DNA of 64,000 bases from Aeoliella sp052161615. GTDB taxonomy: Bacteria; Planctomycetota; Planctomycetia; Pirellulales; Lacipirellulaceae. Position numbers and translations under genes: made by a program. The DNA lies in contig NZ_CP197417.1 of the NCBI RefSeq assembly GCF_052161615.1, positions 992,001 through 1,056,000 of the forward strand, read 5' to 3'. Below, one piece after another: positions 1 through 7,964 of the stretch. The stretch's first letter is position 1; every line of letters starts with the position of its first letter. The notes under the pieces are model-generated. The model was not told the DNA's origin and did no database searches. It saw only the letters and a program-made list of their open reading frames with translations.

Positions 1-171
1 GGTGCCATCTTCGCTCAAGTTCAACTGCGTATTCGACCCAATCGTGCTTGGCACCGCGTCGCCGGGAACATTGATCACCGTTTCGAAGTTCGAGGGATCG
101 CTCTGCGCGTGGGTGCTAGCGGAGGACGCGAGGGCGAGTAGGGCGATGAGTAGCGTAGCGAAGCGGGGCAT
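1..171 (-). CDS. Secreted protein, N-terminal part only (runs off left edge)
   Basis: An open frame starts with ATG at 169-171 on the minus strand and is still open at base 1, so 57 N-terminal residues are visible. It begins MPRFATLLIALLALASSAST, a typical signal peptide with a hydrophobic core and a likely cleavage site near STHAQS. The mature start contains TVINVPGDAVPSTIGSNTQ, a stretch I associate with planctomycetal secreted PEP-CTERM or beta-solenoid proteins (from memory, not checked). No catalytic motif is visible in the part present, so no function is proposed. A plus-strand reading through the same bases has no such signal and is a shadow. Confidence 0.6.
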   Translation of the reverse strand, partial: MPRFATLLIALLALASSASTHAQSDPSNFETVINVPGDAVPSTIGSNTQLNLSEDGT

Positions 172-732
172 GGCGCCGAGGGGAAGGGGCAGAGGTTGGG
201 GGTGGGGCCGCACCGGTTCTATGATAGCCGATCGAGTGTCGGGCGTCGATGTTTGCTCGGACGCTAGCTGGGTGGGGTAAAACCAGTAAGTGTTGTGTTG
301 CGCGCGACCAAATAGAACGCGCCTTGCCATTCGCCACTCACTGGGGGCTCGTAGAACTCGTCCGCAGGCACCAGCCACGGAAGACCACCGCGCGACCTCT
401 TGTGCTGCGCACACGGACACGCGGCCGGCGTGAGTTTGCGAAGTAACAAAGAGGAATCGGCCGAAAGTCGGTGCCACACTCGATGGTGCGTTTGCTGTCG
501 CCACTCCGTGGCTTCTGGGGCACGCGAGGGGCGTTGTCCTGTGGCTTGCGCCACAGGCTATGCGCTGTCGCCGCTCCGCGGCTGAGGATAGGGCACCATG
601 CTTTGTTCACACGCGTGAGCGTGGGAGCGAAGGGAAGCCACATGTTGCGCTGCCTCTCATGGGAATCAAGGAACGTCCTCCGTTCGCCGGGATCGACGAT
701 GCCTTGATATATTTCGAGCGGGCCGATGCTCT
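172..732. other. Gene-free interval upstream of the partial secreted gene
   Basis: I see no convincing gene in these 560 bases; frames on both strands are short, overlapping and without a recognisable product. It holds a perfect 7-bp hairpin at 539-556 (CTGTGGC, loop TTGC, GCCACAG). It also holds a short imperfect direct repeat, CTGTCGCCxCTCCGxGGCT, near 494-513 and 566-585. The promoter of the partial gene should lie just right of 171, but I could not assign -35/-10 boxes with confidence. Confidence 0.5.
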
Positions 733-1656
733 TTAATTCGAGAAGGGTGAGAGAGTCAACTCGATGGGCCGATGATCGCTGGTCGTGTTGTCGTCGGGGA
801 AGTCGCCGTCGCGGACAATGACTTCACACTCTGGCGACCACTCACTGGCGGGACCGGCCACGAAGGCGAAGTCGAGCATGGAGTCGGGATAGTTGTCCTT
901 GCCATCCCTGTCTCGGTCGTCCCAATTCGTGTCGACCAATGGGTTCGGCTTTGCCCACACCCAGACGTTGTCCCGAAGCATTTCGGCAAGCGCAGCGTTG
1001 CCACGTTGGTCTTGGAAGTTGTAATCCATGTTGAAGTCGCCGATGCTGATGACGCCAACGCTCTGGGCCAGGTCCCGCGCCCACTCTCGCAGTCCAATGG
1101 CCTGCTGATTTCTGAACTTCTCGTTGCCACGAGCCAAGTGGTTGGTCATCACGACGAACTCTATTCCGGACTTGCGATCTTTGAGTCGGACGTAGATCGG
1201 CGAGCGGTGACGGCCGTCGTTGAGCACGTAGTCGCGATAGCGTTCCAACTCCCGTTCTTCCAGCATCTCGAAACGGTCGGTGTTGTAGATAATCTGAAGT
1301 CGATCTTCATCACCCGACTTCGAATCGAACGAAGCAAAAGAACTACCACGGGCCTCGCGGTACGTTGCAAAATCGGATGGGTGCACTTCGCTGAGGCAGT
1401 AAATGTCGCTTTGGTCGAAGGCGGCTAGCTGCTTAGCGTTTAGCTTGGGGTCGGCTCCGCCTGACTCGACATTCCACGCCAGAATAGTAAGGGAGTCTTC
1501 GGGCTTGGAGGTCTGGGATTGAGGATTCTGAGGCTGGGAGGCCGGGGTGGATAGAGAGGTTGGCCCCGCTGGGGGGCTCTCGTCGCCCGTTGTTTTCTGA
1601 CAGCCTACTGAGGCAACCAGCAGCGGAAACGCCAGGAGAAATCGGTGCATTTGCAT
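733..1656 (-). CDS. Endonuclease/exonuclease/phosphatase-family lipoprotein
   Basis: A 307-residue protein of the EEP superfamily (DNase I/exonuclease III fold), which hydrolyses phosphodiester or phosphomonoester bonds using a divalent metal. Visible landmarks in order: LAWNVESGG (metal-site Asn), LSEVHPSD (Glu), MTNHLARG (catalytic-His region), IGDFNMDY (Asp/Asn pair) and TSDHRPIE (terminal Asp-His). The N-terminus has a hydrophobic segment ending LVASVGC, consistent with a lipobox with Cys19, followed by a Pro/Ser/Gln-rich linker. It is therefore probably lipid-anchored outside the cytoplasmic membrane. ATG at 1656 is used; an in-frame ATG two codons later is an alternative. The substrate cannot be told from sequence. 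Confidence 0.85.
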   Translation of the reverse strand: MQMHRFLLAFPLLVASVGCQKTTGDESPPAGPTSLSTPASQPQNPQSQTSKPEDSLTILAWNVESGGADPKLNAKQLAAFDQSDIYCLSEVHPSDFATYREARGSSFASFDSKSGDEDRLQIIYNTDRFEMLEERELERYRDYVLNDGRHRSPIYVRLKDRKSGIEFVVMTNHLARGNEKFRNQQAIGLREWARDLAQSVGVISIGDFNMDYNFQDQRGNAALAEMLRDNVWVWAKPNPLVDTNWDDRDRDGKDNYPDSMLDFAFVAGPASEWSPECEVIVRDGDFPDDNTTSDHRPIELTLSPFSN

Positions 1657-1787
1657 CTGCGGGGGCCTTGCTGCGCATCGGTGTGAGACTTGCCAGTTAC
1701 GTGTGCCACGAAGCCTGCCTATTATCGCCCGCGGGCAGCCGAAGTAATAGGTGTCGGCTTGCCTACCGCACTGGCTGGCACGCAGTC

Positions 1788-1814
1788 GTCATCCCCGTGG
1801 ATGCGGGGATCCAG
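1788..1814. repeat. REP-like hairpin
   Basis: The core ATCCCCG, a 6-nt loop and CGGGGAT form a perfect 7-bp stem (1791-1810), with GTC before and CCAG after it. This layout resembles the REP-like 'GTCATTCCCGC...GCGGGAATCCAG' repeats found in many bacterial genomes. It is the only copy I noticed in the window. It lies between two genes on the minus strand and could double as a weak terminator for the downstream-reading FG-GAP gene. Confidence 0.5.
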
Positions 1815-1830
1815 AGCCAGAGTTTGGAGA

Positions 1831-3096
1831 CTAGCTCTCCGTGGAGAACCGTGGGCCGATCCTGCGGAACAGGCAGCAGCTGAGTACCATCGCTAGCATC
1901 AAAGGAGTGGCGGCTGGGGGTTCAGGTACAACGTAGTAAACAAAGGCCTCACCTGAGACAGGACTCGTCACTGCATGCGGAACCTGCCCTACGAAAGCGT
2001 GGTGGGGCCCCAGCGCCACACCGATAGCATACCTATCGTACTGTTCGGGACTTGGATTCGCGAAAGTGTGAAGAAGTTCGCCACTCGCCAGATCGAATAG
2101 GTACGCACTTCCCCCTCCAATCGGCGCGCCGATCAGTGCGAAGTGATCGTTCATCGCCATTGCCTGTCCAAAGTAAGAGGTCGATCGGCCGGGATTGACG
2201 AAGGTTCGAACTAATTCGCGGGTAGTTATGTCGAACAAGTGTGCTTTTCCACGACCCTCAAAGTCTGCAATCAGGGCGTAATCGCCGTGCATCGCTACAA
2301 CCCCTCCAAACCCAGCATTGTTTTCGGGCGTTGGATTCTCAAAGGTATGCACAAGCATGCCGCTGGTTGTGTCGAACAGATAGGCCTCTCCTGAATTTAG
2401 AAAGCCGTCTCCATCGTAACCACCGGCGCTAATCAATGCGTATCCGCCGCTCAGAGCAACCGATTGACCAAAACGGTCCACTACCGTAGGCGATGGTATG
2501 TTGAACGTGTGGAGGAGGGTTCCTGAGGCTACATCAAACAGATGAGCCTGCCCGGCGTCGGGACCAAATGGGCCGTCAATGGTGCCGAAGGTGTCGTCAC
2601 CAGGCGCGCCTACCAACGCGTGCCCTCCCCGCACGGACACGGACACTCCGAAAACGTCGTACGAGGTTGGAGTTGGATCGTTTAGCGTGTGCAGCAATTT
2701 GCCTGTGGATGCTTCAAACAAGTGCGCTTGCCCCACGCTCAGCCCCTTCGAAATGTCTTGTGGTGCCCCAACTAAGACGACGTCTCCATCCAGACTGACA
2801 TCAAAACCAAATCGGTCGTGATTCGTGGGAGTCGGATCCCGAAAGGTTTGGACGTAGCGACCTTCCTTTAAGTCAAAGAGGTAGGCCTGGCCGCCACTTG
2901 GAGCATGACTTGGATCTTCTCCAGCGCCGACAAGTATTCGGTTTCCTTGGATTTCGGCAGACTGTCCAAATTCGTCGCCAACCCTAGACGCCGTGGGGTC
3001 TGTCAGTCGGAATCGCGGCGTAGGGTCTAGGCCGTGCGCAAGAGTTGGGAGCAGAACGATTCCCGCGAGCGCGACAAGGTGTCGGTGACGATTCAT
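1831..3096 (-). CDS. Secreted FG-GAP/integrin-like repeat protein with PEP-CTERM tail
   Basis: A secreted protein of 421 residues from the ATG at 3094-3096, chosen because it is followed by a signal peptide (MNRHRHLVALAGIVLLPTL, then AHG). The frame stays open to about 3390 but that extension has no signal sequence. The body is seven imperfect repeats of roughly 50-60 residues. Each has an 'FG..V...G..ALVGAP' core and a 'G.AYLFD..SG.LLHTF..P.P' edge, typical of FG-GAP blades of beta-propellers. The C-terminus is VVPEPPAATPLML, a hydrophobic helix and an Arg-containing end, i.e. a PEP-CTERM sorting signal. The matching exosortase is not in this window. Its role is likely surface or matrix structure; no enzyme motif is seen. 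Confidence 0.82.
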   Translation of the reverse strand: MNRHRHLVALAGIVLLPTLAHGLDPTPRFRLTDPTASRVGDEFGQSAEIQGNRILVGAGEDPSHAPSGGQAYLFDLKEGRYVQTFRDPTPTNHDRFGFDVSLDGDVVLVGAPQDISKGLSVGQAHLFEASTGKLLHTLNDPTPTSYDVFGVSVSVRGGHALVGAPGDDTFGTIDGPFGPDAGQAHLFDVASGTLLHTFNIPSPTVVDRFGQSVALSGGYALISAGGYDGDGFLNSGEAYLFDTTSGMLVHTFENPTPENNAGFGGVVAMHGDYALIADFEGRGKAHLFDITTRELVRTFVNPGRSTSYFGQAMAMNDHFALIGAPIGGGSAYLFDLASGELLHTFANPSPEQYDRYAIGVALGPHHAFVGQVPHAVTSPVSGEAFVYYVVPEPPAATPLMLAMVLSCCLFRRIGPRFSTES

Positions 3097-3951
3097 TGGC
3101 CCTAAACTTCGTTTGGAGATCATGCTGCTGTCAACGCACCAGTGTAGCCACCACACGGGCGTGATGGAACATGCGCCATCATGGGGTGAATCTACTACCG
3201 GAGGTGCCGTGGCGAATGCCCGGTCACACTGCTGGTCCGCTCCAAGCTGACGAGTTGCTGAAAGCAGGTATCCGTAGTTGTCGTCCCAAACCGAGGCAAC
3301 ACTCGACAAGCCAGCAGTGGCACTCACTAGGAAGTTAGATCGCGACGTACTTACTCGTGGCCAGCGGGCGGACTTTGCCGATGGACTCAAGTGTTGCGAG
3401 GATTTCGGCGATGCGCGGGCGGCTCGCGCGGGTGAAGCCTTCAGCCCGAGTAGTCTACCAACCCCTCGTCCGCCTTTAGTTGCTTTATGCTCTCCCGCTC
3501 GCGACGGAGCTCCTGTCGAAATGACACTAGTTGGCGGGACGTGGCCAGGGCTTGCGTTTCCGGGGGCGGGGACGCCCCGGCTCGCGTTTGCGTGTCATTC
3601 CGACAGGAGTGGAGCGACTGAGGAATCTGGTTTGCGTGGGAGGGGCACTAAGCCACTATTGGAAGTTCGTAGTTCGAGCTTTGAGAAGTGACGCAGTGTT
3701 TTCAGCTCCTAGCGAGATTTCTCGGTCGCAGGGTTCCGGTCGAAATGACCCACACTCGCGGGGCTGGCTCACCCTAGTCCTCTTCCCCAGTTCGTTCGCG
3801 AGTGGCGTGTGGTTCGTGTTGGTGGAAACGGTACGTGGCTCTTGCTAGAATACGCCCGCGGGGGGTGCGAAGGGGCTCGAGGGCAATTGGAGTTCCGTCT
3901 CGTTCCCAGTTCTTGCTGGTGGTGAACCTTCATTCCGGGACGTCATTACTC
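3097..3951. other. Intergenic region carrying a 160-bp inverted-repeat element
   Basis: About 850 bases between divergent secreted-protein genes. Plus-strand frames run through part of it (3278-3691, and the open extension of the GH127 frame from 3802) but show no domain. The recognisable content is a GTCATTCCGA-type element at 3592-3750 and a partial reverse copy of its end at 3509-3527. Promoters of both flanking genes should be here; none could be assigned with confidence. Confidence 0.5.
3592..3750. repeat. ~160-bp MITE-like element, family GTCATTCCGA (copy 1)
   Basis: The left end is GTGTCATTCCGACAGG followed by CGACTGAGGAATCT. The right end is the degraded inverse, GAtTTCTCGGTCG...CGAAATGAC. 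Its length (about 159) nearly equals the other two copies at 7406-7565 and 42469-42626, while the interior sequence differs between copies. No reading frame inside looks like a transposase, so it would be non-autonomous. Confidence 0.65.
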
Positions 3952-5838
3952 ATGCAAAATACTTATGGCCGTTTGTCGGATTGGAGCTTGCCGGTCTTTG
4001 CATTTGCCGCGTGCCTTGGAGGGATGGCCGGGGCGAAGGGGGCGGAGTTCATCACCCTGGTACCCGAAGTGGTCCCTTGCGAGGTTGCCGATCAGCAAGA
4101 GATGGTGATACCCGACCGAGTGGAACTGACGGGTTGGGTGGGCCATCGGGTGGAGGCGAACGCACGTAATCGTCTGGCGGCCATGGATATTGCGCGGCTG
4201 CTCGAGGGTTATCAGAAGCGTCCGGGTCGCCAGGCTTGGGATGGCGAGCACATCGGCAAGTGGCTGCACGCGGCCACGCTGGCGTGGGCTCAAACGGGCG
4301 ACCCCGCGCTGCGCGCGAAGCTTGACGAAGCCGCCGCGGCCCTCTGCTTGTGTCAGTTGGACGATGGCTACTTGGGGACCTATCTGCCGGCGGAGCGGTG
4401 GACCGAGTGGGACGTGTGGGCGCACAAGTACAATTTGATTGGTCTGATCACTTACATGTGTTACACGGGCAACATGGCTCCGTTGCCAACGTGTCGCCGG
4501 ATGGCTGACCTGCTGTGCCGCGAGTTTGGCGATGGCCCTGGGCAACGCGACATCATCACGTCGGGCAGCCACATGGGCATGGCGGCCACCAGCGTGCTGG
4601 AGCCGATGGTGCTGCTGCATCGCCTGACGGGGGAACCTCGCTATCTGGAGTTTTGCCACTACCTGACGCGAGCGTGGGAGCAAGAGAACGGACCGCAGAT
4701 TGTATCGCGATTGCTCGCGGGCAAGGGCGTTCACCAGGTGGGGAATGCCAAGGCGTATGAGATGCTCTCGTGCCTCAATGGAGCGCTGGAACTCTATCGG
4801 ACCACCGGCGATCGCAAGCTACTGGATGCCAGTTTGCTGGCGTGGCAGGACATTGTGGACAATCGGCTCTATCCCACTGGCGGCGCGAGTCACCACGAGC
4901 TGTTCCAAGACGAGTATGTGCTGCCTAATGTGGAAAAAGTTGGTGAAACGTGTGTGACCGTTACTTGGTTGCAGTTCAATCTCCAACTGCTGCGGCTAAC
5001 AGGCGAAGCACGCTTTGCGGATCAAATTGAGCACGTCACGCTCAATCAGTTGTTCGGCGCGCAGCAGCCCGATGGTGCCGGCTGGGGCTATTACGTCGAG
5101 ATGGAAGGGAAGAAGCCGTACAGCGCGACGCTTGATGGGCATTGCTGTTTGTCGAGCGGCCCGCGTGGCGTGGCGTTGCTGCCAACGTTGGCAGTCACGA
5201 CCGATGACGAAGGCGTGGTGGTCAATCTCTTTGAGCCGGGAAGTATCGACCTGATACTCCGCGATGGTACGGCGGTGACGGTGACCATCGAGACGGTGTT
5301 TCCAACGGATGGCCACGTACGCATTGTTGTCGCGCCGAAAGTCCAGAGTGAATTTGCGGTGAAGGTGCGAGTTCCGGGGTGGTGCAACAGCGTGGAGTTT
5401 ACACCCGCCGAGGGTCGAGAGGACGTGCGTGGTTACGCGACGTTCCGGAAAGTATGGCACGCGGGCGACTCGATTGACGTTGATCTTAAGCTGGAACCTC
5501 GCGTGCTGGTTGGCGACCACATGAATAAGGGCAAGGCCGCGCTAATGTACGGCCCACTCGTGCTCGCTGCTGAGGAGGCGCTGTCGAAAGAACAGAAGAT
5601 ACCGCTGGAGTCTCTGGCGCTCGCAGGCACCGAGTTGGAGGCTCTTGAGATCACTCCCGAACCCGCGGCGAAAGCGCGCAAGTACTGGCCCAGCGCGCAA
5701 GCATTTCGCGTGAACGTCGTGAATCAAAAAGAGAATGCGACGAGCCAAGTGCAGTTCCTCCCCTTCGCCGATGTCGGCAGCACGGGATCGCACTACAAAG
5801 TTTGGGTGCCCCTTAGTGATCGGGGTGGGCGGGATTAA
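3952..5838 (+). CDS. Secreted GH127-type glycosidase (beta-L-arabinofuranosidase family)
   Basis: A 628-residue protein of glycoside hydrolase family 127 (former DUF1680), whose founder releases beta-L-arabinofuranose using a zinc-bound cysteine nucleophile. The all-alpha barrel starts with LTGWVGHRVEANARNRL and continues through DDGYLGTY and WAHKYNLIGL. The catalytic zinc cluster is visible as GETCVT (Glu and Cys) and the double cysteine in DGHCCLSSGPRG. The C-terminal third is the expected beta-sandwich. ATG 3952 is chosen because it begins a signal peptide (MQNTYGRLSDWSLPVFAFAA, then CLGGMAGAKG), so the enzyme is exported. No other carbohydrate genes or SusC/D-like partners lie next to it. 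Substrate specificity beyond the family is not determinable. Confidence 0.87.
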   Translation: MQNTYGRLSDWSLPVFAFAACLGGMAGAKGAEFITLVPEVVPCEVADQQEMVIPDRVELTGWVGHRVEANARNRLAAMDIARLLEGYQKRPGRQAWDGEHIGKWLHAATLAWAQTGDPALRAKLDEAAAALCLCQLDDGYLGTYLPAERWTEWDVWAHKYNLIGLITYMCYTGNMAPLPTCRRMADLLCREFGDGPGQRDIITSGSHMGMAATSVLEPMVLLHRLTGEPRYLEFCHYLTRAWEQENGPQIVSRLLAGKGVHQVGNAKAYEMLSCLNGALELYRTTGDRKLLDASLLAWQDIVDNRLYPTGGASHHELFQDEYVLPNVEKVGETCVTVTWLQFNLQLLRLTGEARFADQIEHVTLNQLFGAQQPDGAGWGYYVEMEGKKPYSATLDGHCCLSSGPRGVALLPTLAVTTDDEGVVVNLFEPGSIDLILRDGTAVTVTIETVFPTDGHVRIVVAPKVQSEFAVKVRVPGWCNSVEFTPAEGREDVRGYATFRKVWHAGDSIDVDLKLEPRVLVGDHMNKGKAALMYGPLVLAAEEALSKEQKIPLESLALAGTELEALEITPEPAAKARKYWPSAQAFRVNVVNQKENATSQVQFLPFADVGSTGSHYKVWVPLSDRGGRD

Positions 5839-6013
5839 GTGGCGTGAGCTTCCAATTCCCGATTTTGGGTCCGCGGCTTGTGGCAAGCAGAGTTTGCCCA
5901 GGGTGCGCTACGGATCGTTCGTCACTCTCACGCGACCCTTCGCTCTGATGTGCTTCCACGTCGTGGAACATTGCGAAGACCGCTGCATTTTGCCGAAGGG
6001 AGTATCCCTTAAC

Positions 6014-7297
6014 TCACGTCGCACTCGCTTGCGTCCGGCCATCCAATAGGCAACTTACATTGACGTCGCCGAGGACGTTGATCGTCGTGCGGCAGCGGTC
6101 GAGGAACCAGTCGACGGTGAACAGCAGGATGATGTACTGCGGCGGTAAGCCAACGGCATTGAAGACCAGGGTCATGGTCACTAGGCCGGCTTCGGGGATA
6201 CCAGCGGCTCCGACCGAGGCGATGATCGCGGTGAAGACGACCATCAACTGCTGGACGAACGAAAGATCCTGACCCAGTAGCTGGGCGACGAACAGCGCGG
6301 CCATCGCTTCGTAGAGTGCGGTGCCGTCGTTGTTGAAGTTCGCGCCGACGAGTGAGCCGAGGCTGGCGGATTGCTCGCGAAGTTTGACGTTGTCCTTGAG
6401 GCACGCGTAGGTGACCGGCATGGTGGCGGTGGAGCTGGCCGTGGAGAAGGCCATCACCAGGGCGTCGCGCACGCCCACCAGCACGTACCAAGGGCGAGGC
6501 CAGGAGAAGAGGCGAATGCGAACGAGGTACCAAGTGGCTTGAAGCGCGAGGGCGACGAGCACGGCCAGGACGAACGCCGCCATGGCCTTGAACGGCTCGA
6601 AGCCTTCGGTGCCGACGACCTTGGCAACGATGCAGAACACGCCGATCGGGACGAGCTGGATGATCCAGTGCAGAACAGTGAGCAGGGTTTGATACGCGAT
6701 TTCGACCAGATCGGTGACGGTTGCGACGGGGCGATCTTTGACCCCGCGCATGGCGATGCCAAACGCCACGGCGATGAGGATCACGCCGATGATGTTCTGC
6801 TGGTCGCCCAGAGGACCTATGATGCTGTGGGGGACATTCTCGACCAGCACTTCGAGGGGAGTTTTCTGACCAGCGCCTTCCCCTTTCTCTTCGACGTTTT
6901 CTTCGGCGGGGGCGTCGAGTTTCGACCACGTGCCGGGACTCATGACGTTGGCGACGGTCAAGCCGATGACCACGGCGACCGTGGTGTTGAGCACCAGCAG
7001 CCACGCGAGCCGCGCGGCTTTGCGGCCGGGGATGTCGGTGGTGATCATGACGTGGGCGACCGCGACGAGAATGAGAGGCGGCGCGAGCGCCCCCAGTAGC
7101 CGCAGGATGATCTCACTCGGTAGCGCGAACATGATGGCCCGCTCGCCAAGCACAAGACCGACGACGATGCCCAGGATCATCGCGACGACGATACGGGTGT
7201 AGAGCGGAATGCGATTCCAGCGGGTGAGCCACGAGAGGGATGGCGGAGTGGGAGGCGCGGGTTGGGGCTCCGGGTTCGGCTCGTTGTCCATCGGCAT
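6014..7297 (-). CDS. Dicarboxylate/amino acid:cation symporter
   Basis: A 427-residue membrane transporter of the DAACS (GltP/DctA, SLC1-like) family. It would import dicarboxylates or acidic amino acids with Na+ or H+. After a Pro-rich cytosolic start (about 30 residues) come eight hydrophobic segments and two re-entrant hairpins. Family signatures are FNNDGTALYE (equivalent of the NMDGT sodium-site motif), SVGAAGIPEAG (HP2) and DWFLDRCRTTINVLGD, which carries the Asp, Arg and Asn/Asp of the substrate and cation sites. An insert between TM3 and TM4 (about residues 118-145, Glu/Lys-rich) is longer than in archaeal GltPh. It is monocistronic as far as can be seen. Confidence 0.9.
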   Translation of the reverse strand: MPMDNEPNPEPQPAPPTPPSLSWLTRWNRIPLYTRIVVAMILGIVVGLVLGERAIMFALPSEIILRLLGALAPPLILVAVAHVMITTDIPGRKAARLAWLLVLNTTVAVVIGLTVANVMSPGTWSKLDAPAEENVEEKGEGAGQKTPLEVLVENVPHSIIGPLGDQQNIIGVILIAVAFGIAMRGVKDRPVATVTDLVEIAYQTLLTVLHWIIQLVPIGVFCIVAKVVGTEGFEPFKAMAAFVLAVLVALALQATWYLVRIRLFSWPRPWYVLVGVRDALVMAFSTASSTATMPVTYACLKDNVKLREQSASLGSLVGANFNNDGTALYEAMAALFVAQLLGQDLSFVQQLMVVFTAIIASVGAAGIPEAGLVTMTLVFNAVGLPPQYIILLFTVDWFLDRCRTTINVLGDVNVSCLLDGRTQASAT

Positions 7298-7405
7298 CGC
7301 GTGGCTCCTACGTTTCAGGCGTTGGTAGGAGTTTAGTCGATGGGGAGAGTGAGGGACACCTGCGGGGGATTCGAAGTGGGCAAGAATTGCAACGACGCAC
7401 CTAGC

Positions 7406-7565
7406 GTGTCATTCCGACAGGATCTCCGCGACTGAGGAATCTACGTGGCTTATGAGGGCCACGTCGTGATTTGGTGAGATTGCGCAGCCTTGCTTAAATC
7501 AATGGCTTAGCGACTGCCAAGGCACACCAGATTCCTCGGTCGTGTCACTCCCTTCGGAATGACAC
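7406..7565. repeat. ~160-bp MITE-like element, family GTCATTCCGA (copy 2)
   Basis: The left terminus GTGTCATTCCGACAGG...GACTGAGGAATCT (7406-7441) is repeated in inverse at 7529-7565 (AGATTCCTCGGTCGTGTCAC...GGAATGACAC). The terminal inverted repeats are about 37 nt. The interior of about 87 nt has no coding potential and does not match the other copies. The bases just outside (C on the left, G on the right) extend the palindrome by one. Confidence 0.75.
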
Positions 7566-7601
7566 GATGGAGGCACGCTAGGAAATCGCAACGCGTGAAT
7601 T

Positions 7602-7633
7602 GCCGGATCGGCGAGGGGCTTGATCCGGCCTAC
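7602..7633. repeat. CCGGATC palindromic repeat (copy 1)
   Basis: GCCGGATCGGCGAGGGGCTT followed by GATCCGGCCTAC: inverted GCCGGATC/GATCCGGC with a G-rich centre. Related copies are at 7923-7957 and 55298-55331. It sits just beyond the stop codon of the small His-rich membrane protein. Confidence 0.65.
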
Positions 7634-7637
7634 TTCG

Positions 7638-7826
7638 TTATTCCGCCGCTGGCACGGCGGGGCCCAATGTGTCGGAGCTGAGTTGGATTGATTCGTCGTC
7701 GGACAGGACGTACATGGCCATCGCGGCGAGCATCAAGCCGACGACGACCCAGGTTTTCCAGTCTTTGTGGAACTGCGACTTGGGTTTGGAGTGGTGATGG
7801 TCGTGGGTGTGGTCGTGCTTGGACAT
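7638..7826 (-). CDS. Small single-span membrane protein with His-rich N-terminus
   Basis: A 62-residue protein of unknown function. Residues 2-13 carry seven histidines and several aspartates (SKHDHTHDHHH), suggesting metal binding. A basic stretch follows, then one hydrophobic helix (TWVVVGLMLAAMAMYVL), then an acidic tail of about 18 residues. The His-rich end is predicted inside and the tail outside by the positive-inside rule. It lies 138 nt downstream of motB on the same strand, with a CCGGATC palindrome between, so co-transcription is possible but not shown. I see no clear ribosome binding site before the ATG. Small size keeps confidence moderate. Confidence 0.6.
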   Translation of the reverse strand: MSKHDHTHDHHHSKPKSQFHKDWKTWVVVGLMLAAMAMYVLSDDESIQLSSDTLGPAVPAAE

Positions 7827-7922
7827 GAGATTAGTGTGAATGGCGTGACGTGTGAGCCGGGTCGTCCTCGACCCCGGATGACGTTGATGACGATAAGGAT
7901 TTGCGAAGTGGCGGAGCGTTAA

Positions 7923-7957
7923 GCGCCGGACGCGGCGCGGAGCGTGATCCGGCCTAC
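7923..7957. repeat. CCGGATC palindromic repeat (copy 2)
   Basis: GCGCCGGACGCGGCGCGGAG followed by CGTGATCCGGCCTAC. Same family as 7602-7633 and 55298-55331. It lies 8 nt past the motB stop codon at 7965 and could act as a transcript-end hairpin. Confidence 0.65.
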
Positions 7958-7964
7958 CTGCTAC

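Larger units (their letters stand above)
7298..7637. other. Repeat-filled intergenic region
   Basis: 340 bases between the symporter start and the small membrane protein stop. I find no gene. It contains the second 160-bp GTCATTCCGA element (7406-7565) and a CCGGATC-type palindrome (7602-7633). The symporter promoter should lie in 7300-7400 reading leftward. Confidence 0.5.

Noticed and set aside
3278..3691. A 137-residue plus-strand open frame upstream of the GH127 gene
   Set aside because: It overlaps the start region of the divergent FG-GAP gene and runs into the 160-bp repeat; no ribosome binding site, no domain.
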